A stretch of DNA of 64,000 bases from Neorhizobium galegae (GCF_017877135.1 NZ_JAGIPH010000011.1:53198-117197); one strand, 5' to 3'. Shown: positions 35,180 to 44,389, numbered from the stretch's first letter. Made by a program: numbers and translations. Notes: generated by a model not told the origin, from the sequence alone.

Positions 35180-36724
35180 ATGAAAAGCTTACTTCTGGCC
35201 GGCACCATCCTGATGGCGCTGACCTCGGCCTCCGTCGCCCGCGACATCGTCATTGCCCAGAGTTCGGATCTGCGCAGCAACAATCCCGGCGTCAACCGTG
35301 ACGGCAATACCGACGGCGTGATCCTTCACATCGTCGAGGGGCTGGTGGGCTATGCCAACAATGGCGAAGTGAAGCCGCTGCTGGCGCAAAGCATTGCCAT
35401 GTCCGCCGATGGCCTGACCTACACCTTCAAGCTGCGCCCGGACGTGAAATTCCACAATGGCAAGGCCCTCACCGCCGACGAGGTTGTCTGGAACTGGAAC
35501 CGCTACATGGATCCGGCCACCAAATGGACCTGCATCAAGGACTTCGATGGCAGCGGCACGGTGAAGGTGACCGGCATCCAGGCAACCGATGCCGCGACGG
35601 TGGTGATGACGCTGGAAAAGCCTTCTGCCGTCTTCCTCGGCCTGATGTCCCGGCCGGAATGCGGCTATACCGGCATCATTGCGCGGGAATCGCTGGCGGC
35701 CGACGGTTCGTTCGACAAGCCGATCGGCACCGGTCCCTTCCAGTGGGACGCGTGGAAGAAGGGCGAATACATCCACCTCAGCAAGTTTGCCGGCTATGTC
35801 TCGCCGGCCAATGACGGCAAGCCGGATGGCATGGTGGGCTCCAAGCGGCCGCTGGTGGATGGCATCAAGTTCATGGTCATTCCGGATGCCTCCACGGTGA
35901 AGGCCGGCCTGCAATCGGGCGTGCTCGACACGGCGGAAATTTCTCCCGATCTCATCCCGGAATTCGAAAAGAGCGAAAAGACCAAGGTCATCATCTCCCA
36001 GAACAACGGCAAGAACCTGTTCTACATCCAGACCCGCGATCCGGTGCTGAGCAAGCCGGGCGTTCGCCGCGCCATGGCCATGGCGCTCGATCTCGACGAA
36101 CTGGTGGCCGCCGCGTCGAACGGAACCGGCAAGCCGAACGGCTCGATGGTCTCGTCGGACTCGGTCTATTTCAGCGACATCCAGAAGAAGCGCCTGCCGC
36201 ATGATCTGGCCGCCGCGAAGAAGGAACTGGCGGCCTCCGGCTACAAGGGCGAACCGATCAGCATCATCGCCAACAAGCGCGGCAATGTCCCGAGCTTCCC
36301 CGCTGCCGTCATCGCCCAGGCGATGCTGCAGCAGATTGGCCTCAACGTGCAGATCGAGGTGCTGGACTATGCCACGCAGGTGGACCGCCGCCGCTCGGGC
36401 AACTACCAGATCATCTCGCAATCGGTGGCCCCGCGTCTCGATCCGGCGCTGATGTACAGCTTCTACACCGGCGACAAGGACAAGAACGCCTCCCTGATGT
36501 GGGACAATCCGAAGGCGATCGCGCTGATGAAGGCCGCCTACACGGAAATCGACGGCAAGAAGCGGCAGGCGATCTTCGACGAGTTCCATGAACTCATGCT
36601 TGAGGATATGCCGGGTATCTTCCTCTACGACATGATCGATGTCTGGGGTGCGGCCAAGTCGCTGAAGGGACAGCCCGTCTGGCAGTCCAATGCGCGGCTC
36701 TGGGAAGTCTCCTTCGACAAGTAA
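35180..36724 (+). CDS. Peptide-type ABC substrate-binding protein (family 5 SBP)
   Basis: 514 aa. A short signal peptide ends near SASVARD. Family 5 features include the early LAQSIAMSADGLTYTFKLRPDVKFHNGKALTADEV segment split over residues 70-105, the GTGPFQWDAWKKGE pattern, and the RRAMAMALD segment. AGAGAGG lies eight bases before ATG 35180. It delivers the substrate to the DppB/DppC-like permeases. The ligand could be a dipeptide, opine or other amide; it cannot be told by eye. Confidence 0.92.
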   Translation: MKSLLLAGTILMALTSASVARDIVIAQSSDLRSNNPGVNRDGNTDGVILHIVEGLVGYANNGEVKPLLAQSIAMSADGLTYTFKLRPDVKFHNGKALTADEVVWNWNRYMDPATKWTCIKDFDGSGTVKVTGIQATDAATVVMTLEKPSAVFLGLMSRPECGYTGIIARESLAADGSFDKPIGTGPFQWDAWKKGEYIHLSKFAGYVSPANDGKPDGMVGSKRPLVDGIKFMVIPDASTVKAGLQSGVLDTAEISPDLIPEFEKSEKTKVIISQNNGKNLFYIQTRDPVLSKPGVRRAMAMALDLDELVAAASNGTGKPNGSMVSSDSVYFSDIQKKRLPHDLAAAKKELAASGYKGEPISIIANKRGNVPSFPAAVIAQAMLQQIGLNVQIEVLDYATQVDRRRSGNYQIISQSVAPRLDPALMYSFYTGDKDKNASLMWDNPKAIALMKAAYTEIDGKKRQAIFDEFHELMLEDMPGIFLYDMIDVWGAAKSLKGQPVWQSNARLWEVSFDK

Positions 36725-36836
36725 GCCTTTCGAAAATGAGGGTGCCGCAACCGTCAGGCGGCACCCATCCGCCTGTCCGGATGGCCAACAGCCTGCTTTC
36801 CCCGCTCCCGCCATCCCGTCTCCCCAAGGATGCATC

Positions 36837-38279
36837 ATGCCCGACATGCCCGCCCTCCACGCGCTGACCCGATCCATTGACAGTCTGGCGCCAGACATTG
36901 TGACGCTCAGCAACCGGATCTGGGATTTTGCCGAACTGAAGTTCCAGGAATTCCGCTCCGCCGACCTGCTGATGGCGGCGCTCATACAGAACGGCTTTTC
37001 GGTGCGCCAGGACATTGCCGGCATGAAAACCGCCTTCATCGGCGAATTCGGCGAGGGCAAGCCGGTCATCGCCTTTCTCGGTGAATATGATGCACTGGCG
37101 GGCATGAGCCAGGAGCCGGATGTAGACTATCCGGCGGAGCAGACACCCGGCGCCAGCGGCCATGGCTGCGGCCACAATCTTCTCGGCTGCGGATCGCTTC
37201 TCGCCGCCATCGCGCTGGCGCGGCATCTCGCCGAACACAAGCTGCCGGGAACCGTGCGCTACTACGGCTGCCCCGGTGAGGAAGGGGGCTCGGGCAAGAC
37301 CTTCATGGTGCGCGCGGGCGCCTTTGCCGATGTCGATGCCGCGCTCACCTGGCATCCGGCACCCTTCAACGGGGTGCGCTCGACCAACAATCTCGCCGTT
37401 CTCGAATATTACTACCGGTTCAAGGGCACGGCCGCCCATGCCGCCAATGCAGCCCATCTCGGTCGTTCCGCGCTTGATGCCGTCGAACTGATGAATGTCG
37501 GCGTCAACTTCCTGCGCGAGCATATGCCTCAGGATTGCCGGGTGCACTATGCCATCACCGATGCCGGCGGACGGGCGGCCAATGTCGTGCAGGCTAGGGC
37601 CGAGGTCCTCTATCTGGTGCGTGCTCCCGAAATGTCGCAGGCTCTGGCGCTTGCTGAGCGGGTCAACCAAGTGGCGCAGGGTGCCGCCATGATGACCGGA
37701 ACAGAAGTCGAGATCGTGTTCGACACGGCCGCCACCAACCTGCTGCCGAATCTGGCGCTGGAAACGGCAATCCACGCCAATCTGGTATCGCTTGGTCCCG
37801 TTCCCTTCGATGAGGCCGATCTTGACTTTGCCCGCAGGATCCAGGCGACCTTCACCCATGAAGCCATCAGGAGCAGTCTCCGGCTCTACCAGATCGACCG
37901 CGACGTCTTCTCCAACGAGAAGATCGACGGATCAACCCCGCTGCATCTCGGCCTGCGCGACTTCGAGGGTCGCTCGCATTTCCGCGCCGGCTCCACCGAT
38001 GTCGGCGACGTCAGCCGGGTGACCCCCACCGCGCAGTGCTGGGCCCCGACCTGGGCCATCGGCACCAATCCGCATACCTGGCAGGTCGTGGCGCAGGGCC
38101 GCAGCCCCGGCGCTCACAAGGCCATGATCCACGCCGCCAAGGCACTGGCAACCACCGGCCTCGATCTCCTGACCTCGCCGGCTCTGCTGGCAAAGGTCCA
38201 GGCGGAATGGTCCGAAAAGATCAGCCGGGAACCCTATGTCTGCCCGATCCCCGACCATATTCAACCGGATGTCGGATGA
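36837..38279 (+). CDS. M20-family amidohydrolase, AbgB-like
   Basis: 480 aa from ATG 36837, close to the 481 aa of E. coli AbgB (p-aminobenzoyl-glutamate hydrolase subunit B). Metal-site motifs SGHGCGHNLLG, GCPGEEGGSGKTFMVR and LTWHPAPF are intact, and long blocks such as GEYDALAGMSQ and HLGRSALDAVELM follow AbgB closely. It hydrolyses an amide bond in an imported N-acyl amino acid-type compound. No AbgA partner is present, and no AbgT transporter; an ABC importer replaces it. Last gene of the operon, followed by a strong hairpin. Confidence 0.88.
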   Translation: MPDMPALHALTRSIDSLAPDIVTLSNRIWDFAELKFQEFRSADLLMAALIQNGFSVRQDIAGMKTAFIGEFGEGKPVIAFLGEYDALAGMSQEPDVDYPAEQTPGASGHGCGHNLLGCGSLLAAIALARHLAEHKLPGTVRYYGCPGEEGGSGKTFMVRAGAFADVDAALTWHPAPFNGVRSTNNLAVLEYYYRFKGTAAHAANAAHLGRSALDAVELMNVGVNFLREHMPQDCRVHYAITDAGGRAANVVQARAEVLYLVRAPEMSQALALAERVNQVAQGAAMMTGTEVEIVFDTAATNLLPNLALETAIHANLVSLGPVPFDEADLDFARRIQATFTHEAIRSSLRLYQIDRDVFSNEKIDGSTPLHLGLRDFEGRSHFRAGSTDVGDVSRVTPTAQCWAPTWAIGTNPHTWQVVAQGRSPGAHKAMIHAAKALATTGLDLLTSPALLAKVQAEWSEKISREPYVCPIPDHIQPDVG

Positions 38280-38294
38280 GGATAGGCAATCTTG

Positions 38295-38327
38295 GCGCGG
38301 GATGTTCTGGAGATCTGCATCCCGCGC
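38295..38327 (+). terminator. Hairpin behind the dipeptide-type ABC operon
   Basis: A perfect 10-bp stem GCGCGGGATG / CATCCCGCGC with a 13-base loop starts 15 bases after the amidohydrolase stop. No clear T-run follows, so it may slow RNA decay as much as terminate transcription. Confidence 0.65.
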
Positions 38328-38492
38328 GCCGCCCCTAAAACTAGCCTCATTTTCAGGTGCGGCAGTGTTCTGCTGGCCGAAGGCGACCCCGGCAGATAGG
38401 TGGTCCAGCTCTTGCCGGAATTTCGAAGCAATGACCCGATCGGCATTGGTGGGCCACGAAACTGCTAACGCGTTACGCCAAAACGCCGATTG

Positions 38493-38990
38493 CTAATCCG
38501 CGCAGGTGCCGAGGATCGGCGACATCAGCTTGATGTGGGCATCAACCCGGATCAGATCATCGTGATGATCGTGCCACCCCGCCAGGCCAATCTGATTGTC
38601 GAACAGGTTGACGATGAGGCTGGTACGCGCCACGAGAAGACGAACCTGCTCGGCAAGGATCCGATTCCCCGAAACTTCGGCCATCAGGACGTAGAACCCA
38701 CCCGACAGGTGAATGGCTTCTCGCATGTGGCCTTGCTGCCGCAGCCTGTTCTCCTTATAGATGTTTTCCTGCAGCCGTGCTATCGCGGAGCGTTCGACGC
38801 TCGGGCGACGGCCTCCGTGGTCCGGGCCTCGATGGCGACGCGCGCAGCAAATATTTCCCGTACCTCATCGGCATCCGGGGCCTCGACAAAGGAACCGCGC
38901 GCTGCACCGTCGCGGAGTTGGGGTTTCCCGCAAAGCCGGAGCGGTTCACTTCCGAACGAGCCATGCAGTAGCCAAGTATACTCTAACGCG
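38493..38990 (-). pseudogene. Broken GntR/FadR-family regulator (FCD domain remnant)
   Basis: On the minus strand a frame reads RGSFVEAPDADEVREIFAAR...TEAVARAS, then shifts by one base near 38800 and continues ERSAIARLQENIYKENRL...GHMREAIHLSGGFYVLMAEVSGN. Together these form much of an FCD ligand-binding domain. The N-terminal DNA-binding domain is missing and the C-terminus (GWHDHHDDLI) ends soon after. It lies directly downstream of an intact GntR gene of the same class, suggesting an older regulator that was lost. Confidence 0.7.
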
Positions 38991-39077
38991 CAAACGTTGA
39001 GCCATGGGGCGACAGTCTTTGCTCCCGTCGTCCTGCGATGCATCCACGCCTCGGGCGCGACTTCACTGTTCAGACCG

Positions 39078-39854
39078 TCAACGAGGAAAACCTGCTGCAA
39101 AGCCGCTGCGAGCGACAACGCGCCGCACATCATTTTCAGCGCCGTCCAGCAGGACCAGGGTTGCGGTACGCGCACCAGCCTCGTCACGGATGGAAATCGC
39201 GTCCAGAAGGGTCCGATGCAGCGGAAGCGCATGGCGCTGGTCACCGGTGATTTCGTCCGAAAGCCTGAAGCTGATCAGCAGCGCCACTTCGATCATGCCC
39301 GACAAACTGACAATCAGGTCATTGCCCGTAAAGCGCATGATCGCCAGATGGAATTGCAGATCCGGCAAGGCAAAGGCCATGTTGTCACCCGCCACCTCTT
39401 CCATTCTTGTCATGATTTGCCCGAGCATGGCGATCTGCTCGGGTGTCGCCCGACGTGCGCAGAGCGCAGCCGCCTCCGGCTCAATCGCCCGTCGCAGCTC
39501 GAAAAGCGCAACCACATCATCGAGCTTGGGCGAGGTGAAACGCCACAGCAGGATATCCGGGTCCAGGTGGTTCCAGTCTGCCCGGGGCCTGACCCGAGTG
39601 CCTGTCTTCTGCCGCGCCTCTATCATTCCCTTGCCGGAAAGGATCTTCAGTCCCTCGCGCAAAACGCTTCTGGTCACCTGAAAGCGCTCGCAAAGCTCTT
39701 CGGCGGGCGGCAGCGCCTCACCAGCACCAAAAGCGCCTGACACAATCATGTGGCCCAACCGGCGAACCAGTATCTCATGAAGATTTCCTGCCCGCCCCCC
39801 GTCGCCGCTCCAAGCCAGGGAGAATTGGGCGGGGTCTAAGTTGGTCTTACCCAT
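39078..39854 (-). CDS. GntR/FadR-family regulator with FCD domain
   Basis: About 258 aa. ATG 39854 is preferred because AGAAGG lies six bases upstream of it; an in-frame ATG two codons earlier touches the Shine-Dalgarno. The winged helix (about 25-95) has LPPAEELCERFQVTRSVLREGLKILSGKGMI split by its turn, and the FCD domain (about 110-235) has LFELRRAIEPEAAALCARRA and the metal-site histidines in FHLAIM and LHRTLLDAI. It is divergent from the SDR gene at 40052 and probably controls it. Sugar acids are common ligands of this class. Confidence 0.88.
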   Translation of the reverse strand: MGKTNLDPAQFSLAWSGDGGRAGNLHEILVRRLGHMIVSGAFGAGEALPPAEELCERFQVTRSVLREGLKILSGKGMIEARQKTGTRVRPRADWNHLDPDILLWRFTSPKLDDVVALFELRRAIEPEAAALCARRATPEQIAMLGQIMTRMEEVAGDNMAFALPDLQFHLAIMRFTGNDLIVSLSGMIEVALLISFRLSDEITGDQRHALPLHRTLLDAISIRDEAGARTATLVLLDGAENDVRRVVARSGFAAGFPR

Positions 39855-39946
39855 GTGCATCCTTCTGGAAACGGCCGGTCAACCTGGGCGCGGATCGTGT
39901 TTGGTATCGTGCCAAACCGCGGCTCGCGGGAGCTTGTCTTGCGCAT

Positions 39947-39975
39947 GTATCGCAATCTGGTCTGTAACGCGATAC
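39947..39975. promoter_or_regulatory. Inverted repeat between GntR and SDR genes
   Basis: GTATCGC-N15-GCGATAC is a perfect 7-bp inverted repeat in the 197-bp divergent region. It stands 92 bp from the GntR start and 76 bp from the SDR start. It may be a GntR operator; the 15-bp spacer is longer than the classic compact FadR-type site, so two half-sites or a chance hit remain possible. Confidence 0.4.
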
Positions 39976-40051
39976 GCGAAAATTATGAATAATCAAAATA
40001 TACAACTCTGTGCTAACACCGCCCGATCCTGTCCCTGGAGCCAGATCCATC

Positions 40052-40828
40052 ATGTTGCCGCAGTCCAGTTTCGCCACCTATCCGAGCCTGAAGAACCGCA
40101 GTGTTTTTATCACAGGGGGCGGCAGTGGTATCGGGGCCAGTCTCGTGCAGCATTTTTGCGATCAGGAGTGCCGTGTCGCTTTCGTCGACATTGCGCAAGA
40201 AGCCTCAAAGGCTCTGGTCGAGGAGATAGCTGGTTCAGGTCGAAATATACCGCTGTTCCTGCCCTGTGATCTGCGGGATACCGAAGCGCTGCGGCGGGCC
40301 ATCCATCAGGCGGCGGACGAACACGGCCCTGTCACGGTGCTGCTCAACAATGCCGGCAATGATGATCGGCATCAAACCGAGGACGTGACCCCCGTCTATT
40401 GGGACGACCGGATGGCAGTCAATCTCAAGCACCAGTTCTTTGCGGCGCAGACTGTGCGCCCGATGATGCGCGATTCAGGCGGTGGTTCCATCATCAATTT
40501 CAGTTCGATCACCGTTATGGTTGGCGATGCCGATTGTCCCGCTTACGTGACGGCAAAAGCCGGCATATGGGGCATGACTCGCGCCCTGGCGCGAGAGTTC
40601 GGGCCGGAACGGATCCGCGTCAACGCACTTGTGCCCGGTTGGGTGATGACGCAGCGGCAAAAGCAGCTCTGGCTTGACGACGCCGGAGAGCGCCAGATCC
40701 GCGAGCGCCAATGCCTGCGGGAAAAGGTGCAGCCGCAGGATATCGCCCGCATGGCGCTTTTCCTTGCCGCCGATGACAGTCGCATGTGCACGAGCCAGCA
40801 GTTCATTGTGGACGCCGGTTGGATCTGA
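40052..40828 (+). CDS. SDR-family oxidoreductase
   Basis: 258 aa from ATG 40052. Classical short-chain dehydrogenase features: NAD(P) motif TGGGSGIG near residue 20, NNAG near 94, catalytic serine in NFSSI and the YVTAK motif (Tyr-x-x-x-Lys), and the C-terminal FIVDAGWI where most relatives have DGG. The residue after beta-2 is aspartate (FVDIA), favouring NAD over NADP. Probable role: dehydrogenation of a sugar or sugar alcohol. It stands alone, opposite the GntR gene. Confidence 0.87.
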   Translation: MLPQSSFATYPSLKNRSVFITGGGSGIGASLVQHFCDQECRVAFVDIAQEASKALVEEIAGSGRNIPLFLPCDLRDTEALRRAIHQAADEHGPVTVLLNNAGNDDRHQTEDVTPVYWDDRMAVNLKHQFFAAQTVRPMMRDSGGGSIINFSSITVMVGDADCPAYVTAKAGIWGMTRALAREFGPERIRVNALVPGWVMTQRQKQLWLDDAGERQIRERQCLREKVQPQDIARMALFLAADDSRMCTSQQFIVDAGWI

Positions 40829-41229
40829 TCGCCGGCCCCGTCCGCGCAGCTACCACGCCCCTGCCTTGGGTTGCCGCGCCGCTTCAAGGCACACTGCCCT
40901 TCTTCTTGCCGAGACGATGTTTCGGTTAAGGCAGCACCTGCGCGTCATGGTTCCTGCCGTAGGCGAGACCGAGCATTAGTCAGATTTTATTTTTATGAAT
41001 ATTCATAACTTTCATCTGCCTGTCACCGGAGAGCTTTAGTTCGGATCGGGAGGAACGGGGCAGACCAGCGGCACTTTCCAGCAAGTCATCGGTGGCGGTC
41101 GCGCCAGATGCTCGCGATTGCCTGCTGCATCCCAACTCCCCGTCTCTCATTCGTCGTCAGCGTCAGGCCCGGACCGGACGCTGATGAAGTGTCATCCTCT
41201 TTGATCTTGCCAGCAGAAGGTCTTCATTC
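40829..41229. promoter_or_regulatory. 401-bp region with a perfect 16-bp palindrome and a leader hairpin
   Basis: No gene is seen. An AT-rich stretch contains TTATGAATATTCATAA (40993-41008), a perfect 16-bp palindrome about 220 bp before the autotransporter. A similar half, TTATGAATAATCA, occurs near 39983 before the SDR gene. Nearer the autotransporter, TCAGCGTC-N12-GACGCTGA (41157-41184) can form an 8-bp stem in the leader RNA, ending 45 bp before the ATG. Factor and role are unknown. Confidence 0.5.
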
Positions 41230-43170
41230 ATGTTGTCCCAAGTTTCAGGGTTCAGCCGGCGCGCAGCGCCCGGCGGCTGCATCCCCTATTGCCGTGTTTT
41301 TCTTTTGCGCAGCTGCGCCATCATTCCCGTTTTGACTGCCTCTCTGATCATCGGTTCAGGGGCAAGGCCTGCCCGGGCGCAGGAGCCATGGACGCTGGTT
41401 GAACGGACGTTTTTCAGCGGCAGCGATGCCGATGCCGCACGCGGACAGGGCGTCACGACCGATGGGACAAACTGGTATTTTTCCGGCACCCATTCGCTGG
41501 AAATCGCCAATCAGGATTTCAGCAGGGTGCGCATCGACACCGACGCCATCGCCGCAAACCTGAAGATTCCCTCGCAGTATTCCGATATCGGCCTCAACCA
41601 CATCGGCGATATCGATTACGCCAATGGGCTTCTTTATATATCGCTGGATTCCAGCAATCGCGATCCGGTCACCGGCAACAAGTATTCGAACCCGGTTGTT
41701 GCCGTTTACAACGCCGCGGATCTCAGCTTCACCGGCAATGCCTATGTTCTCGATCCGTCGCACGGCATCCACGACATCGCCAGCTGGGTCGCGGTCGATG
41801 CCAAGGCCGGTTTTGCCTATGGCATGGCCTATGATAATGCCACCGAAATGGCAGTCTACAATCTCGCCGATTTCAGCTTCGTCAAATACATCACGCTGTC
41901 CCAGACCATTGACCAGGCCCAGGGCGGCAAGCTTCTCGACGGATGGATGTATTTTGCCACCGATGGCGATGGCAAAACCCTCTACCGCGCCAATCTGGAA
42001 ACCGGAAAGGTCGAGATCATCGGCAATCTCAAGATCGATGGCGAACAGGAAGTCGAAGGTCTGTCCATGCGCTGGACGGACCACGGCTGGTCGATGAACG
42101 TCCTCAACCGAGAGGAAAGCTTCCCGGGAAGCGGCGCCGAAGGCGTCGGTTTCTACACATATCTGCGGCCCTGGGGAAATGCGCTCTCCGGCGAAATCCA
42201 TTCCGACATCACCGCCGGATTGATCGATGACACCCGTCTCCTGCGCGATGCGACCAACAATCGCCTGATAGCCGCCCTTGCGCATGAACAGGGCATGGCG
42301 CTTGCAGCGTCCGGCCCCGCCGAGCAGCACGCCTCCCTAGATCCGGACGCTGCAAGCTTCTGGACGGACGGCATCCACGCCAGGAGCAGTGTCGACGGAA
42401 GCGGCTATGTCGCAGACGCCGATCACAACTCGACGGGGCTCATTGCAGGTGTCGACATCCCTGTGAGCGGCTGGCGACTGGGCGTGATGGGCAGCTACAG
42501 CCAGAGCGATTTTTCCGTCGCCAATCGTTTCTCGACAGCGGAAACGGACAATTACCAGTTTGGCGCCTTTGCCGGAACGCAGGTCGATAGCGTCGGCCTT
42601 CGCTTTGGTGCCTCCTATGGGCGCCACGACATTTCCACCCGGAGAGATGTGGTATTTCCGGCATTCTCCGAGACGCTGACGGCCGATTATGATGCCGCTA
42701 CCAGCCAGGCCTATGGCGAAATCGACTACCGGTTTCTGGAGCGGCAGGTCGAGTTCCGGCCCTTTGCAGGCATGCACTATGTCCGTGTGAAGACAGACGG
42801 CTTTTCCGAAAAGGGCGGCACCACCGCCGCCCTCAGCAGCGACGGCAGCACAGACAGCAACCTGTTCTCAACTGTTGGCCTGCGCATCAACTCGAAGATC
42901 GAGGCGGCAAGCAGCCCGACCTTCGTCCACGCCATGATTGGCTGGCAGCATGCCATGCGCAATGTCACACCCGAGACAACATTCACCATGACCAGCGGCG
43001 CATCGTTCAGCAGTCCAGGCGTTCCGATTGCCAAGGATGCACTTGCTGTCGATCTCGGTATGGAGGTTGCCCTCTCGGACCAGTCGGCGTTGAGAGCCAG
43101 CTATTCCGGCCAGTTTGCCGACAACAGCCGCGATCACGCATTCAAGGTCGGATTAGACGTCCGCTTCTGA
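41230..43170 (+). CDS. Autotransporter with a propeller-like passenger
   Basis: 646 aa. A long signal peptide ends near ARPARAQ (about residue 51). The passenger (about 52-350) is not a Ser/Thr-rich beta helix but has repeated blade-like strands: TTDGTNWYFSGTHS, GDIDYANGLLYISLD, VAVDAKAGFAYGMAYDN, LLDGWMYFATDGDGKTLYRANL, VEGLSMRWTDHGWSM. The last 290 residues form an autotransporter barrel (SGWRLGVMGSYSQSDF..., YQFGAFAGTQVD...) ending KVGLDVRF with the terminal Phe. AGAAGG lies nine bases before the ATG. A surface enzyme or binding protein is possible; no catalytic residues can be assigned. Confidence 0.82.
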   Translation: MLSQVSGFSRRAAPGGCIPYCRVFLLRSCAIIPVLTASLIIGSGARPARAQEPWTLVERTFFSGSDADAARGQGVTTDGTNWYFSGTHSLEIANQDFSRVRIDTDAIAANLKIPSQYSDIGLNHIGDIDYANGLLYISLDSSNRDPVTGNKYSNPVVAVYNAADLSFTGNAYVLDPSHGIHDIASWVAVDAKAGFAYGMAYDNATEMAVYNLADFSFVKYITLSQTIDQAQGGKLLDGWMYFATDGDGKTLYRANLETGKVEIIGNLKIDGEQEVEGLSMRWTDHGWSMNVLNREESFPGSGAEGVGFYTYLRPWGNALSGEIHSDITAGLIDDTRLLRDATNNRLIAALAHEQGMALAASGPAEQHASLDPDAASFWTDGIHARSSVDGSGYVADADHNSTGLIAGVDIPVSGWRLGVMGSYSQSDFSVANRFSTAETDNYQFGAFAGTQVDSVGLRFGASYGRHDISTRRDVVFPAFSETLTADYDAATSQAYGEIDYRFLERQVEFRPFAGMHYVRVKTDGFSEKGGTTAALSSDGSTDSNLFSTVGLRINSKIEAASSPTFVHAMIGWQHAMRNVTPETTFTMTSGASFSSPGVPIAKDALAVDLGMEVALSDQSALRASYSGQFADNSRDHAFKVGLDVRF

Positions 43171-43175
43171 TGCGC

Positions 43176-43206
43176 GTCGGGACCGTACCCACGGGACGGT
43201 CCCGAC
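43176..43206 (+). terminator. Hairpin behind the autotransporter gene
   Basis: A perfect 11-bp stem GTCGGGACCGT / ACGGTCCCGAC with a 9-base loop begins five bases after the stop codon. A second, shorter stem ACCGGCG / CGCCGGT lies at 43275-43294 and is placed to serve the convergent LacI gene. Neither has a long T-run. Confidence 0.65.
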
Positions 43207-43341
43207 CGGGTGGGCCGCTCTGATCCTCCCAAGAAGGCCGCAACATACCAGGAACCGGCGCTCTCGATCAACGGACCGGCGTTAGCGCGCCGGTTCTTCC
43301 GGCGCGTAACGCCCAGCCAATGCATCCGGAGGCTCTTGCGG

Positions 43342-44367
43342 TCATGCACCGTTGATGGAAGATGGCGGCGCGGTGGAGCTGCCAATGAACAGCCGCGGGA
43401 TGAGGACCGTCTCACGTGGGGTCAACTTGTCGGGCGAGGTCGATTCGACCCGGTCCAGCAGATAGTCGGCGGATACCTGGGCAATTTGTTCTATATCCTG
43501 CAGGACCATGGTCAGTTTCGGCTTTATCACGGCACTCCACGGGATGTCGTCGATGGTCGCCAGCGACACATCTTCCGGGCACGCATAGCCCAGTTCCTGG
43601 AGCGCCTGGAGTGCGCCGAGCGCCATCATGTTGCTGGCCGCCAGAATGGCCGTTGGCCGATCGGCACGGGTCATCAGTCGCATGGTCTGCGCATAGCTTT
43701 CCGCATCGCGGTAGCGTCCATCCACCAGAAGGTCGTCATTGACGGGCAGGCCTGCCGCCTGAAGCGCCTCCTTATATCCCTCGACACGCTCCGCCGCGGT
43801 GTAGAGTTGCACCGGACCGGTGATCTGCGCAATGCGTCGGTGCCCGAGGTTGATCAGGTGGTCTGTGAGCATGCGCGCCGCCATGCGGGTATCTGAGGCG
43901 ACGTAATCGAGGGGCGCACCGCGAAAACGATGGTCCACCATCACCAGAGGCGTCTTACAGGCGGACAATCGGCGGCCATAGGCCGTGCTGCTTCCGTGCG
44001 GCGAGATCAGCAGGCCGGCTATCCGTTGCGCGGTGAACTGATCGAGCAGTTCGAGCTCGCGCTCCGGATCGCCATCGGTGTCCGCGACGATCATCAGATA
44101 GCCGCGCTCCAGCGCCCGCCGTTCGACGGCCTTCAGCAACCGGCCGAAAAACGGGCTGGAGATATCGCCGACCAATACGCCAATCATCCGCGAGCGTCCG
44201 CGCTTCAGGCTCTGTGCCAGAGGGTTGGGCCGGTAGCCGAGCAAGTCCGCCGCCTTCCAGACGCGCCGAGCGGTGTCCGGGCTGACACGGTCGGGGTTGG
44301 CAAAGGTTAACGAGACGGTAGAAATCGCGACACCTGCAGTTTGCGCAACATCCTTGATCGTCGCCAT
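43342..44367 (-). CDS. LacI-family repressor
   Basis: 341 aa from ATG 44367, where the helix-turn-helix starts at once (ATIKDVAQTAGVAISTVSLTF). Hinge motif NPLAQSLKRGRSRMIGVLV and the periplasmic-binding-protein-like core (GDISSPFFGRLL, LGHRRIAQITGP, ASNMMALGALQALQELG) follow. Longer upstream frames would have no place in the family. It is divergent from the sugar ABC/GH95 operon and two similar palindromes lie in the shared 236-bp region, so it very likely represses that operon and itself, with a fucosylated or related sugar as inducer. Confidence 0.93.
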   Translation of the reverse strand: MATIKDVAQTAGVAISTVSLTFANPDRVSPDTARRVWKAADLLGYRPNPLAQSLKRGRSRMIGVLVGDISSPFFGRLLKAVERRALERGYLMIVADTDGDPERELELLDQFTAQRIAGLLISPHGSSTAYGRRLSACKTPLVMVDHRFRGAPLDYVASDTRMAARMLTDHLINLGHRRIAQITGPVQLYTAAERVEGYKEALQAAGLPVNDDLLVDGRYRDAESYAQTMRLMTRADRPTAILAASNMMALGALQALQELGYACPEDVSLATIDDIPWSAVIKPKLTMVLQDIEQIAQVSADYLLDRVESTSPDKLTPRETVLIPRLFIGSSTAPPSSINGA

Positions 44368-44375
44368 GTATCCTC

Positions 44376-44389
44376 TCGAATGCTTTCGA
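44376..44389. promoter_or_regulatory. LacI-type operator candidate near the repressor start
   Basis: TCGAATGCTTTCGA is symmetric at 12 of 14 positions and lies 8 bp before the repressor ATG, where binding would block the repressor's own expression. It shares the TTTCGA half with the site at 44540-44555. Confidence 0.5.

Noticed and set aside
35189..37105. 638-codon minus-strand frame opposite the peptide-binding protein
   Set aside because: Shadow of a strong plus-strand gene; composition unlike a real protein.
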